Source of the DNA: Candidatus Saccharimonas sp.
GTDB lineage: Bacteria > Patescibacteriota > Saccharimonadia > Saccharimonadales > Saccharimonadaceae
Reading direction: 5' to 3'
Assembly (NCBI GenBank): GCA_022736555.1
Contig: DZCW01000007.1
Span: 1-39,501, forward strand
Length of the DNA stretch: 39,501 nt
Both the position numbers and the translations under genes were made by a program. How positions within the stretch are numbered: the first letter of the stretch is position 1; the number at the start of each line of letters is the position of its first letter. The notes under the pieces are model-generated. The model worked only from the letters and a program-made list of their open reading frames with translations. It was not told the DNA's origin and did not search any database. This document shows, piece after piece, positions 33,448 through 39,501 of this stretch.

Positions 33448-34665
33448 TTACAAAGCCGCTTTGATTGTATCGAGCGCCGCGATAAATGCCCCCATGCGTA
33501 AGCTGGTTTGCGATTCTTTGGCTTTTTCGGATATTTTATTAGCCGAACTTGCCATCATCGTGCGGAGTTTATCAAATACTTCCTTCTCAGTCCAACTATC
33601 ACCGCTAAGGTTCTGCTCCCATTCAAAATAAGATACAGTTACACCGCCGGAATTTGCTAATATATCTGGCACGATAGGAATATTCTTTTGGAATAGTATC
33701 TCGTCCGCTTTTGGCGAAACAGGGCCGTTAGCTAGTTCTAAAATAGCCTTGGCTTTGATTTTATCGGCGTTAGCTTCGGTTATAGTATTCTCGAATGCAG
33801 CTGGGATAAGCAAATCGCAATCAACGCCTACCAACTCCTCGTTAGTTATATCTGTACCGCCCGAAAAGCCTAGAACCGAACCGGTATTCTTTTTATGATC
33901 TGTTAACTTTGCTATATCTAGACCATCTGGGTTGTAGATACCACCTTTGGAGTCGGAAATAGCAACAACGCTATAGCCAGCCCTGTCCCAAATTACAGCA
34001 GCATTCGCACCGGCATTACCGAAGCCCTCAATAGCAACTCTACAGCCTTCATCTAGGCCTAATTCTTGTCGCAACGCTTCAAAAGCATAAAAACCACCCT
34101 GGGCTGTTGCTGTATCACGGCCCAACGAACCACCTTGACCAACTGGCTTACCTGTAATAACCGCACCGGTTTTATCGCCAGTTATTTTGGCAAACTCATC
34201 CGCCATCCAAGCCATTATTTCAGGTGTAGTATTAACATCCGGAGCTGGCACATCCTTGTTTGGCCCTAGATTATCTGAAAGCTTTTGTATCCAACCACGC
34301 GAAAGTCGCTCTAATTCACCCTTAGACAATTCCTTTGGATTAACTGTAATTCCGCCTTTACCGCCACCCATTGGAATACCGACAACGGAACATTTTAACA
34401 CCATCCAAAACGCTAGAGCTTTGACTTCATTTATTTCAGTGTTCTGGTGGTATCTGATACCGCCTTTGTAGGGCCCCATGGTGTTGTTATATTCAACCCT
34501 ATAGCCTTCAAATATTTTGAGTGACCCGTCATCCATTTTGACAGGAATAGATACCCTAATATCACGATCTGGCTGCCTTAGTCTCAATATGAACTCATCA
34601 CCGAAGTTCCTTATTTTGGCGACTTTATCTAGTTGTGTCATTGCATTATCAAATGGATTTTGCAT
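33448..34665 (-). CDS. Glutamate dehydrogenase (Glu/Leu/Phe/Val dehydrogenase family)
   Basis: 405 residues, typical of the hexameric bacterial family. Substrate domain: YKGGIRYH, VVGIPMGGGKGGI with the catalytic Lys, DVPAPDVNTTPEIMAWM. Rossmann domain: VAIEGFGNAGANAA, then ELANGPVSPKADEIL and DILANSGGVTVSYFEW. It interconverts glutamate and 2-oxoglutarate with ammonia. The second glycine motif GFGNAG does not settle NAD versus NADP. It starts 22 bases after pyrG; TATAAG six bases before the ATG is a possible leaderless promoter. In a cell with few pathways it may link peptide-derived glutamate to malic enzyme carbon flow. Confidence 0.95.
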   Translation of the reverse strand: MQNPFDNAMTQLDKVAKIRNFGDEFILRLRQPDRDIRVSIPVKMDDGSLKIFEGYRVEYNNTMGPYKGGIRYHQNTEINEVKALAFWMVLKCSVVGIPMGGGKGGITVNPKELSKGELERLSRGWIQKLSDNLGPNKDVPAPDVNTTPEIMAWMADEFAKITGDKTGAVITGKPVGQGGSLGRDTATAQGGFYAFEALRQELGLDEGCRVAIEGFGNAGANAAVIWDRAGYSVVAISDSKGGIYNPDGLDIAKLTDHKKNTGSVLGFSGGTDITNEELVGVDCDLLIPAAFENTITEANADKIKAKAILELANGPVSPKADEILFQKNIPIVPDILANSGGVTVSYFEWEQNLSGDSWTEKEVFDKLRTMMASSANKISEKAKESQTSLRMGAFIAALDTIKAAL

Positions 34666-34687
34666 AAAATACTTATAACCTTCCCTA

Positions 34688-36274
34688 TTATTTATTTTTT
34701 AGACTTGCCCTGATCAAACCAACAAATAACGGAGATGGCCTGATTGGCCGCGAACGAAATTCAGGATGAGCTTGAGTAGCGATAAAATAATCATTCTGTG
34801 GTGCTTCAATAAATTCGACTAAACTACCGTCCGGCGAAGTACCACTAACTACTAACCCACCCTTACTAATTTCATATAAAAATTGTTGATTAACCTCGTA
34901 TCGATGACGATGGCGTTCGGTGACTTTAGTAGTTCCATAAACCTTTTCAACTAACGAGCCTTTGACGAGTCTGGCTGGATAATCACCTAGTCGCAACGTA
35001 CCGCCGGTTGATTCTTTACCGGCTTGACCATCCATAATATAGACAACATCACAGCTACATTTCGGAGCGAATTCGGTACTATTGGCATCATCTTGCCCCG
35101 CTTTTCTAGTTGCTGCAATAACTGCTACCTGCAAGCCCAAACATAGCCCCAAATAAGGCACATTATTATCTAAGGCATAACGCGCTGCGGCTATCTTGCC
35201 TTCGACACCACGGGCACCAAAACCACCAGGCACTAAAATCGCATCAACTTTTTTAAAATCTTTTTTAGTCGCAGTTTCGGCATTAACCCATTTGACTTTC
35301 AACCCTACTTTTTCATGCCAGGCTGCTGCCTTTAAGGCCTCGATTACTGAAATATAAGTATCTTCGTTATCGATATATTTAGCCACCAAGCCAACTGTGA
35401 CTGTTTTTTCAGGCTTACTCATTTGTTGGTTGATGATCTTTTCCCAAGCCGCTAGATTAGGCTTTTTGTGCAGTCCCGAAAAATCGGATAATAATTTACT
35501 AAATCCACTTTTCGCCAAAATTAGCGGTACGCGAAAAACCGTATCAGCGTTCGGCATCATAATAATATTTTCTTTGGCAACACCACCGAATAGACTAATC
35601 TTGTCCGCAACACTATCGGGCGCCGGATAATCAGTTCTAACAACCACAGCATCCGGCACAATACCGAACCCACGTAGGTCATTTAGGGCATTCTGAGCTG
35701 GTTTGGTTTTGAACTCTTTACTAGTGCAAATAAATGGAACGTAGACAACATGTATGAATAAACAATTACTGCGGCCGACTTTTTGAGAAAATTCTCGGAT
35801 CGCTTCGACAAAGCTAAGGCCTTCATAATCCCCAACCGTACCGCCAATTTCAACAATATGAAAATCGCTGCCATCAGCTGCTTGTAATATGGTCTGCTGA
35901 ATAGATTGGGTGAGGTGAGGTATTAACTGAACGGTCTTGCCGCCAAACTTACCAGCGCGCTCATCAGCGATCAAATCAAAAAGAAGCCTACCTGCCAAAG
36001 TAGCGCTCTTTTGAGTTAGTTCGATATCTAGGAAACGTTCGTAATGGCCTAAGTCTAAATCAGTTTCAGCCCCGTCCTTAGTGACGAAACATTCACCGTG
36101 TTCTCTGGGGTTTAACAGACCCGCATCTACATTCAGATATGGATCACATTTTTGGATCGAGACTTTAGCGCCTTTGGCCTGCAGGACAGCACCAATACTA
36201 GCGGCAGTAACGCCCTTTCCAACCCCAGACAAAACACCTCCAGTTACAAATATATATTTTTGTTTTTCCCTCAT
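34688..36274 (-). CDS. pyrG: CTP synthase
   Basis: 528 residues, full length. The amidoligase domain has FVTGGVLSGVGKGVTAASIG and DPYLNVDAGLLNPREHGE; the class I glutamine amidotransferase domain has PGGFGARGVEGK, YLGLCLGLQ with the catalytic Cys, and AHPEFRSRPIRPSPLF with the catalytic His and Glu. It makes CTP from UTP and glutamine. An extended -10 (TGCTAAAAT) precedes a 21-base leader with AGAGG close to the ATG. Confidence 0.97.
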   Translation of the reverse strand: MREKQKYIFVTGGVLSGVGKGVTAASIGAVLQAKGAKVSIQKCDPYLNVDAGLLNPREHGECFVTKDGAETDLDLGHYERFLDIELTQKSATLAGRLLFDLIADERAGKFGGKTVQLIPHLTQSIQQTILQAADGSDFHIVEIGGTVGDYEGLSFVEAIREFSQKVGRSNCLFIHVVYVPFICTSKEFKTKPAQNALNDLRGFGIVPDAVVVRTDYPAPDSVADKISLFGGVAKENIIMMPNADTVFRVPLILAKSGFSKLLSDFSGLHKKPNLAAWEKIINQQMSKPEKTVTVGLVAKYIDNEDTYISVIEALKAAAWHEKVGLKVKWVNAETATKKDFKKVDAILVPGGFGARGVEGKIAAARYALDNNVPYLGLCLGLQVAVIAATRKAGQDDANSTEFAPKCSCDVVYIMDGQAGKESTGGTLRLGDYPARLVKGSLVEKVYGTTKVTERHRHRYEVNQQFLYEISKGGLVVSGTSPDGSLVEFIEAPQNDYFIATQAHPEFRSRPIRPSPLFVGLIRASLKNK

Positions 36275-36301
36275 ACACCTCTTGTACCCCTATGGAATTT
36301 C

Positions 36302-36310
36302 ATTTTAGCA
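36302..36310 (-). promoter_or_regulatory. pyrG promoter -10
   Basis: TGCTAAAAT on the minus strand, predicted start near 36295, leader of about 21 bases. No -35 box is clear. The surrounding 87-base gap also has a weak TAGCGT/ACGCTA stem just after the malic enzyme stop. Confidence 0.45.
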
Positions 36311-36361
36311 CAATGAGTATAGACTACACTACATCTAGCGTGCTATGTTGTTTATTCTACG

Positions 36362-37510
36362 CTATTTATACCTCTGTATGGTCTCGGAAACAACAGTGAC
36401 CACACTTCTATCAAACATAGTCGGCAATATCTTTTTGGGCGATAAATCAGTTACGGAATCGGCCACCGCTTGAGCAATAGCACTAAACATTTCTATCTTA
36501 AACTGAGGGATATTAGCATCTAACATACCTTTAAAAGCACCAGGGAAAACAATCGAGTTATTTAATTGATTTGGAAAATCGCTTCGACCAGTCCCAACAA
36601 TAAATGCCCCAGCCTCATACGCCTCGTCCGGCATTATTTCAGGAGTTGGGTTGGAAAGTGCAAATATAATCGGCTTGGCTGACATCGAACGAACCATATC
36701 TTTAGTTAACAACCCTGGTTTAGACAGACCAATAAACACATCAGCGCCTTTAACAGCATCGGCAAGCGCACCTTCGAATGATTTGGCAGTACTACCATCT
36801 AGTAGTTCCTGTTTTTCTTTGGTTAAGCTATCTCGACCGCTATGAATAATACCTTGGCTGTCACAATATAGAATATTATTTATCCCATAAGCTAACAATA
36901 AACGTGCCGTGGCCACACCAGCCACACCAACACCACTAATTACAACTTTAACAGCTTCCTTGGTTTGATTAGTAAGTTTAATAGAATTAATTAGCCCAGC
37001 CAAAGCCACCGTCGCAGCCCCCCACTGGTCATCGTGCATAACCGGGATCGATAATTCTTTGCGTAAACGTTCTTCGATTTCAAAACATCGTGGTGCCGAG
37101 ATATCTTCTAGGTTAATACCACCAAAAACCGGTGCAATTTGTTTAACAGCCTTGATAATTTCTTCGGTATCCTGAGTGTCTAGGCATATTGGAAAGGCAT
37201 CAACGCCAGCAAACTCCTTGAATATAGCCGCCTTACCCTCCATTACGGGAATAGCCGCTAAAGCCCCTAAATTACCAAGCCCTAATATAGCCGAACCGTC
37301 CGAAACAACTGCTATAGTATTATGCTTTAGGGTATATTCACGAGCTAGTAGTGGGTCTCTGGCGATTTCTCGTGATACTTCTGCTACGCCCGGAGTATAT
37401 GCCAACGATAACATTTCAGCCGAATCAAGCTTTAATTTACTAACGGTCTCGATCTTGCCATGGTTATTCTGATGTAATTCTAATGACTCTTTATATACGT
37501 CGTTTTGCAT
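36362..37510 (-). CDS. NAD(P)-dependent malic enzyme
   Basis: 382 residues, the short single-unit bacterial malic enzyme without a phosphotransacetylase domain. Motifs in order: SLAYTPGVAEVSREIA, VVSDGSAILGLGNLG, NLEDISAPRCFEIEERL, MHDDQWGAATVALAGLIN, GVGVAGVATARLLLAYG and FALSNPTPEIMPDEA. It decarboxylates malate to pyruvate, reducing NAD(P). AAGGAG lies a few bases before the ATG. With glutamate dehydrogenase nearby it may give a route between amino acids and pyruvate in an organism lacking a full TCA cycle (inferred). Confidence 0.95.
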   Translation of the reverse strand: MQNDVYKESLELHQNNHGKIETVSKLKLDSAEMLSLAYTPGVAEVSREIARDPLLAREYTLKHNTIAVVSDGSAILGLGNLGALAAIPVMEGKAAIFKEFAGVDAFPICLDTQDTEEIIKAVKQIAPVFGGINLEDISAPRCFEIEERLRKELSIPVMHDDQWGAATVALAGLINSIKLTNQTKEAVKVVISGVGVAGVATARLLLAYGINNILYCDSQGIIHSGRDSLTKEKQELLDGSTAKSFEGALADAVKGADVFIGLSKPGLLTKDMVRSMSAKPIIFALSNPTPEIMPDEAYEAGAFIVGTGRSDFPNQLNNSIVFPGAFKGMLDANIPQFKIEMFSAIAQAVADSVTDLSPKKILPTMFDRSVVTVVSETIQRYK

Positions 37511-37571
37511 ATTTTACTCCTTGATAAATTTAAATATCGGCACTTAGCGCTCTATATATACTAGCCTACTT

Positions 37572-37600
37572 TTGCAGAACAGAACATCAAATCGTATAAT
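37572..37600 (+). promoter_or_regulatory. Promoter of the two-TM zinc-ribbon gene
   Basis: TTGCAG (37572-37577), 17-base spacer, TATAAT (37595-37600). Start near 37607; GAGG (37617-37620) 7 bases before the GTG start. Confidence 0.7.
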
Positions 37601-37627
37601 AGTCACAGTAACGACTGAGGATAATTC

Positions 37628-37984
37628 GTGCTTAAAAGATACTTACTGTATTTAATGCGCTGGCAGCTTTCAACTCCTATATTGGCAGTCTGTTTAATGT
37701 ATCTACATTTCGGGGTCACCTGGAATACCGTGGTCGCTAATTTAGTAGGTGGGCTAATATTCTTCTGGGTAGACAAGTTCATTTTTACATCCAAAATCAT
37801 AGCACCTCAATGGGAAGTGGCTGAAAATATAGTTTGTCATGATTGTGAAAAGCCTGTGTTTAGAGGTTATAGATTAGTAAGAGCAAAGAACTACGACAGA
37901 ACATCAGCAGTCCCTGAATTTAGATGTGAAAAATGCAGTCAGATAAAGCTCGATAAACAAAAGAAAAAAGGGATAATATCGTAA
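37628..37984 (+). CDS. Two-TM membrane protein with C-terminal zinc ribbon (GtrA-like N terminus)
   Basis: 118 residues from GTG at 37628. Two hydrophobic helices (about 14-30 and 34-54) end with GLIFFWVDKFIFT, reminiscent of half a GtrA-like domain. The soluble part has two Cys pairs, CHDC (about 75-78) and CEKC (about 101-104), spaced as a zinc ribbon, and a lysine-rich end. Function is unknown; a small membrane protein with a cytoplasmic zinc ribbon. It has its own promoter, a Shine-Dalgarno and a strong terminator, so it is a complete single-gene unit. Confidence 0.75.
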   Translation: MLKRYLLYLMRWQLSTPILAVCLMYLHFGVTWNTVVANLVGGLIFFWVDKFIFTSKIIAPQWEVAENIVCHDCEKPVFRGYRLVRAKNYDRTSAVPEFRCEKCSQIKLDKQKKKGIIS

Positions 37985-37999
37985 GCCTAATATGATAAA

Positions 38000-38032
38000 A
38001 ATAAGTTAGCCATTTGGCTAACTTATTTTTTA
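38000..38032 (+). terminator. Strong Rho-independent terminator
   Basis: Perfect 13-bp stem AATAAGTTAGCCA (38000-38012) with TGGCTAACTTATT (38015-38027), two-base loop, followed by TTTTAT. It ends the two-TM zinc-ribbon gene and marks the last element similar to the sequence on its left. Confidence 0.95.
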
Positions 38033-38252
38033 TGGCGGTGTTTTTTGATTGATGTTCGAACTTTTTTTGACGAAAATCCTGAAAACTAATTTGGACTCGG
38101 CGGGGCAAACTATTTTTCTGGGGGAATGGAATTGCCCCGCCTCGGCTTTCTTCCCGCCCGCAGGAGGGGTCTGGGGAGGAATGCGGGCGGGTTTTTGAAC
38201 CTTTCCTTTTTCGCTTCCGAATTTCGTGCCAGTTGAAAACTGGCGCGCCACC
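38033..38252. repeat. Non-coding segment with three inverted repeats, foreign-looking
   Basis: No convincing gene is seen here. Two perfect 10-bp inverted repeats follow each other: GGCGGGGCAA (38099-38108) with TTGCCCCGCC (38132-38141), and CCCGCCCGCA (38153-38162) with TGCGGGCGGG (38182-38191, then TTTTT). A third is GCCAGTT (38228-38234) with AACTGGC (38238-38244), overlapping the palindrome TGGCGCGCCA (38241-38250). The G+C-rich stretches are unlike anything to the left. Minus-strand reading frames through it are proline- and lysine-rich and look like translated repeat, not protein. It resembles a dispersed intergenic repeat; I could not test that. Confidence 0.6.
38153..38196 (+). terminator. 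Terminator-like hairpin in the foreign segment
   Basis: A 10-bp G+C-only-type stem (CCCGCCCGCA/TGCGGGCGGG) with a 19-base loop, followed by TTTTT, in plus orientation. It could insulate the downstream promoter from read-through. Confidence 0.5.
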
Positions 38253-38287
38253 TAAATGTATTTTTATCTTATCAGAAATAGAACATA

Positions 38288-38316
38288 TTGACAATGAAAT
38301 ATTATGGGTATATATT
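38288..38316 (+). promoter_or_regulatory. Consensus sigma-70 promoter of the DUF5320-DUF134-TDT cluster
   Basis: TTGACA (38288-38293), exact consensus, 17-base spacer, TATATT (38311-38316). Start near 38323. This is the best -35 box in the window. Confidence 0.8.
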
Positions 38317-38320
38317 CATA

Positions 38321-38351
38321 ATAGATAGTAGGTAAAGGTCGAGCTATCTAT
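38321..38351 (+). promoter_or_regulatory. Inverted repeat at the predicted transcription start (possible operator)
   Basis: ATAGATAG (38321-38328) and CTATCTAT (38344-38351) form a perfect 8-bp inverted repeat with a 15-base centre, spanning the predicted start site. It could be an operator for the DUF134 helix-turn-helix protein encoded downstream, or a 5' RNA hairpin. Both readings are inference. Confidence 0.5.
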
Positions 38352-38379
38352 TAAAATTAAGAAAGGAGGTGAGAATATT

Positions 38380-38622
38380 ATGCCAAAATTAGATGGGACA
38401 GGCCCAATGGGTCAAGGTGCGGGAACTGGCCGAGGAATGGGTCCTTGCGGTGCTGGTTCAGGAATGGGACGAGGTTGCTGTGGTGGATATGGTTTCGGTC
38501 GAAGGAGATTTATTTCTCCCAAAAACGAGCTATCCGCTTTAGAGAACGAGGAAAAAATGCTTGAGGAAGAATTAGCGGCAATCAAAGAAGAAAAATCAGC
38601 CCTGCAAGCCCTGCAAAAGTAA
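38380..38622 (+). CDS. DUF5320-type small Gly/Cys-rich protein
   Basis: 80 residues. The N-terminal half is the DUF5320 signature: MPKLDGTGPMGQGAGTGRG, then a run of Gly, Met and Arg with three cysteines (GPCG and GCCGG). The second half (about 50-80) is a charged coiled coil rich in Glu, Lys and Leu. Family proteins are commonly found near DUF134 and Fe-Mo-cofactor-like (NifX/NafY) or Mrp genes, and are suspected in metal handling, but the role is not proved. The start has a near-perfect AGGAGGTGA 10 bases ahead, stronger than most sites to the left. Confidence 0.88.
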   Translation: MPKLDGTGPMGQGAGTGRGMGPCGAGSGMGRGCCGGYGFGRRRFISPKNELSALENEEKMLEEELAAIKEEKSALQALQK

Positions 38623-38623
38623 A

Positions 38624-38672
38624 AGAAGGCACGGGAGCCGGCCTCTTTGAAAAAGAGGCCAGTTGGCCTTCT
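38624..38672 (+). repeat. Nested inverted repeats between DUF5320 and DUF134
   Basis: Inner stem GGCCTCTTT (38640-38648) with AAAGAGGCC (38652-38660), loop GAA; outer stem AGAAGGC (38624-38630) with GCCTTCT (38666-38672). No T-run follows, so an mRNA-stabilising or attenuating structure is more likely than a plain terminator. Confidence 0.6.
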
Positions 38673-38715
38673 CTTAATTAAGAATTTATCATAAAATATA
38701 GAAAGGATCAAATAT

Positions 38716-38997
38716 ATGCCAAGACCAAGACTTTGCCGAAAAATAGAATTTAATCCGAATATAACTTATTTCAAACCTCAAGGCGTGCCGATGAGGGAGC
38801 TTGAAATTGTAGAGCTTACCGCCGAAGAAATAGAGGCGTATCGTTTGCGACACATTAACGATATGGAACAACAAGAAGCGGCGGACAAAATGCACACTTC
38901 CCAAAGCACTTATCAAAGGATTTTATATTCTGCATACAAAAATATCGCCGATGCCTTGATAAATGGGAAAACAATTAAAATAATTAAAAATAAATGA
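38716..38997 (+). CDS. DUF134 helix-turn-helix protein
   Basis: 93 residues. DUF134 pattern: MPRPRLCRKIEFNP at the start, then IVELTAEEIEAYRLRHI and a helix-turn-helix with QEAADKMHTSQSTYQRIL, resembling sigma region 4/ECF-type HTH. Usual family members are about 90-130 residues and are thought to be DNA-binding regulators. AAAGGA precedes the ATG. It lies behind DUF5320 and directly before the transporter gene, 1 base apart, so it may regulate this cluster through the inverted repeat at 38321-38351 (inferred). Confidence 0.9.
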   Translation: MPRPRLCRKIEFNPNITYFKPQGVPMRELEIVELTAEEIEAYRLRHINDMEQQEAADKMHTSQSTYQRILYSAYKNIADALINGKTIKIIKNK

Positions 38998-38998
38998 T

Positions 38999-39501
38999 AT
39001 GAATAGAATTAAAAATTTTCCAATCTCTTTCTTTTCGGTGGTGATGGGTCTGGCAGGATTAACTATTGCCCTGCAAAAGGCAGTGGGTATATTGCGAATT
39101 AGTCAAGTCATCTCGGATTTCTTTTTATATTTCTCGATTGCCGTCTTTGCAATTATTTTAATATTATATCTTTTTAAAATATTGTTTTATTTTGATGAAG
39201 TAAAAAAAGAAATAAACCATCCTGTAAAAATCAATTTTTTGCCAACTTTTTCTATTAGTTTACTATTAATTAACGTCGCTTTATTGCCAATCAATATAGT
39301 TTTATCATCATATTTTTGGTGGGCTGGGATAATCATACATTTTATTTTTAGTCTGGGAATTATAAGCACATGGATGCATTATGATAAATTTCACATTAAT
39401 CATATGAATCCATCGTGGTTTATTCCTGCTGTTGGAAACATCCTTGTGCCTGTTGCTGGCGTGTCGCATTTTAACCCGGAATTATCTTGGTTTTTCTTTA
39501 G
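38999..39501 (+). CDS. TDT/SLAC1-TehA family transporter, 3' end outside window
   Basis: Open frame from ATG 38999 through the right edge; 167 residues are visible. It begins MNRIKNFPISFFSVVMGLAG, shows about five hydrophobic helices, and carries the family motif MNPSWFIPAVGNILVPVAG. This is the tellurite-resistance/dicarboxylate transporter (TDT) family, also called SLAC1/TehA, of anion channels and C4-dicarboxylate or sulfite exporters. The substrate cannot be told. It starts one base after the DUF134 stop with no clear Shine-Dalgarno, suggesting coupled translation. Confidence 0.9.
   Translation, partial: MNRIKNFPISFFSVVMGLAGLTIALQKAVGILRISQVISDFFLYFSIAVFAIILILYLFKILFYFDEVKKEINHPVKINFLPTFSISLLLINVALLPINIVLSSYFWWAGIIIHFIFSLGIISTWMHYDKFHINHMNPSWFIPAVGNILVPVAGVSHFNPELSWFFF

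Noticed and set aside
37920-38294. Minus-strand frame of 124 residues across the terminator and the G+C-rich repeats, plus a 73-residue frame at 38030-38251
   Set aside because: They run through a perfect terminator hairpin and inverted repeats, are low-complexity and have no ribosome binding site; they look like translated repeat sequence.

Overview
The window looks like a stretch of chromosome from a reduced-genome bacterium of the Candidate Phyla Radiation (Patescibacteria), most likely Saccharibacteria (TM7). This is inference from the set of gene families, the very short intergenic gaps, trimmed or metal-ligand-depleted versions of standard enzymes, a VirB6/TrbL-like membrane protein and a large secreted Ig-like protein. 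TGA acts as a stop codon (for example at 1630-1632), so the Gracilibacteria/Absconditabacteria code with TGA as glycine does not apply. No rRNA, tRNA, CRISPR array or transposase was recognised.

Layout, left to right. 1-2169 (minus): a membrane-anchored TPR-like protein coupled by a GTGA overlap to a 5'-complete, window-truncated secreted protein. 2278-3360 (plus): ychF. 3365-13462 (minus): an information-processing block in transcription order rpsO, pnp, UDG, RNase J, ftsK, rpsF-ssb-rpsR-efp-tlyA. 13566-16352 (plus): the VirB6/TrbL-like protein. 16360-18604 (minus): a degenerate NrnA/DHH-like protein and truB. 18783-19181 (plus): rpsT. 19224-24989 (minus): polA-dut-HAD-fpg-holA, a replication/repair operon, then yggU. 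25039-25614 (plus): a small P-loop kinase. 25656-28386 (minus): dnaG-rpoD. 28485-29090 (plus): a one-TM protein of unknown function. 29094-37510 (minus): capA-yjbR, argS-mscL-orn, pyrG, glutamate dehydrogenase and malic enzyme. 37628-37984 (plus): a two-TM zinc-ribbon protein ending in a strong terminator.

From about 38033 to the right edge the sequence changes character. There is a roughly 220-base segment with two G+C-rich inverted repeats and a third hairpin, then a consensus sigma-70 promoter with a perfect inverted repeat at the predicted start, then DUF5320, DUF134 and the start of a TDT/SLAC1-family transporter, the first two with clear Shine-Dalgarno sites. It looks like a horizontally acquired module, or possibly a contig join.

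Three themes run across genes. (1) Many first genes of transcription units have a sigma-70 -10 box, often extended (TGnTAnAAT), that puts the predicted start of transcription 0-4 bases from the start codon; most genes inside operons have ordinary Shine-Dalgarno sites. This suggests leaderless translation is common for core genes here (ychF, rpsO, polA, dnaG, argS, capA, the VirB6-like gene and others). (2) Several DNA-metabolism enzymes have lost metal ligands: DnaG lacks all four zinc ligands, family-4 UDG lacks three of four Fe-S cysteines, and Fpg has Asp in place of its last zinc cysteine. (3) Several proteins are trimmed or extended relative to their families: TruB without a PUA domain, S20 with a histone-H1-like tail, and an NrnA-like protein that has lost its catalytic motifs and gained a proline-rich tail.
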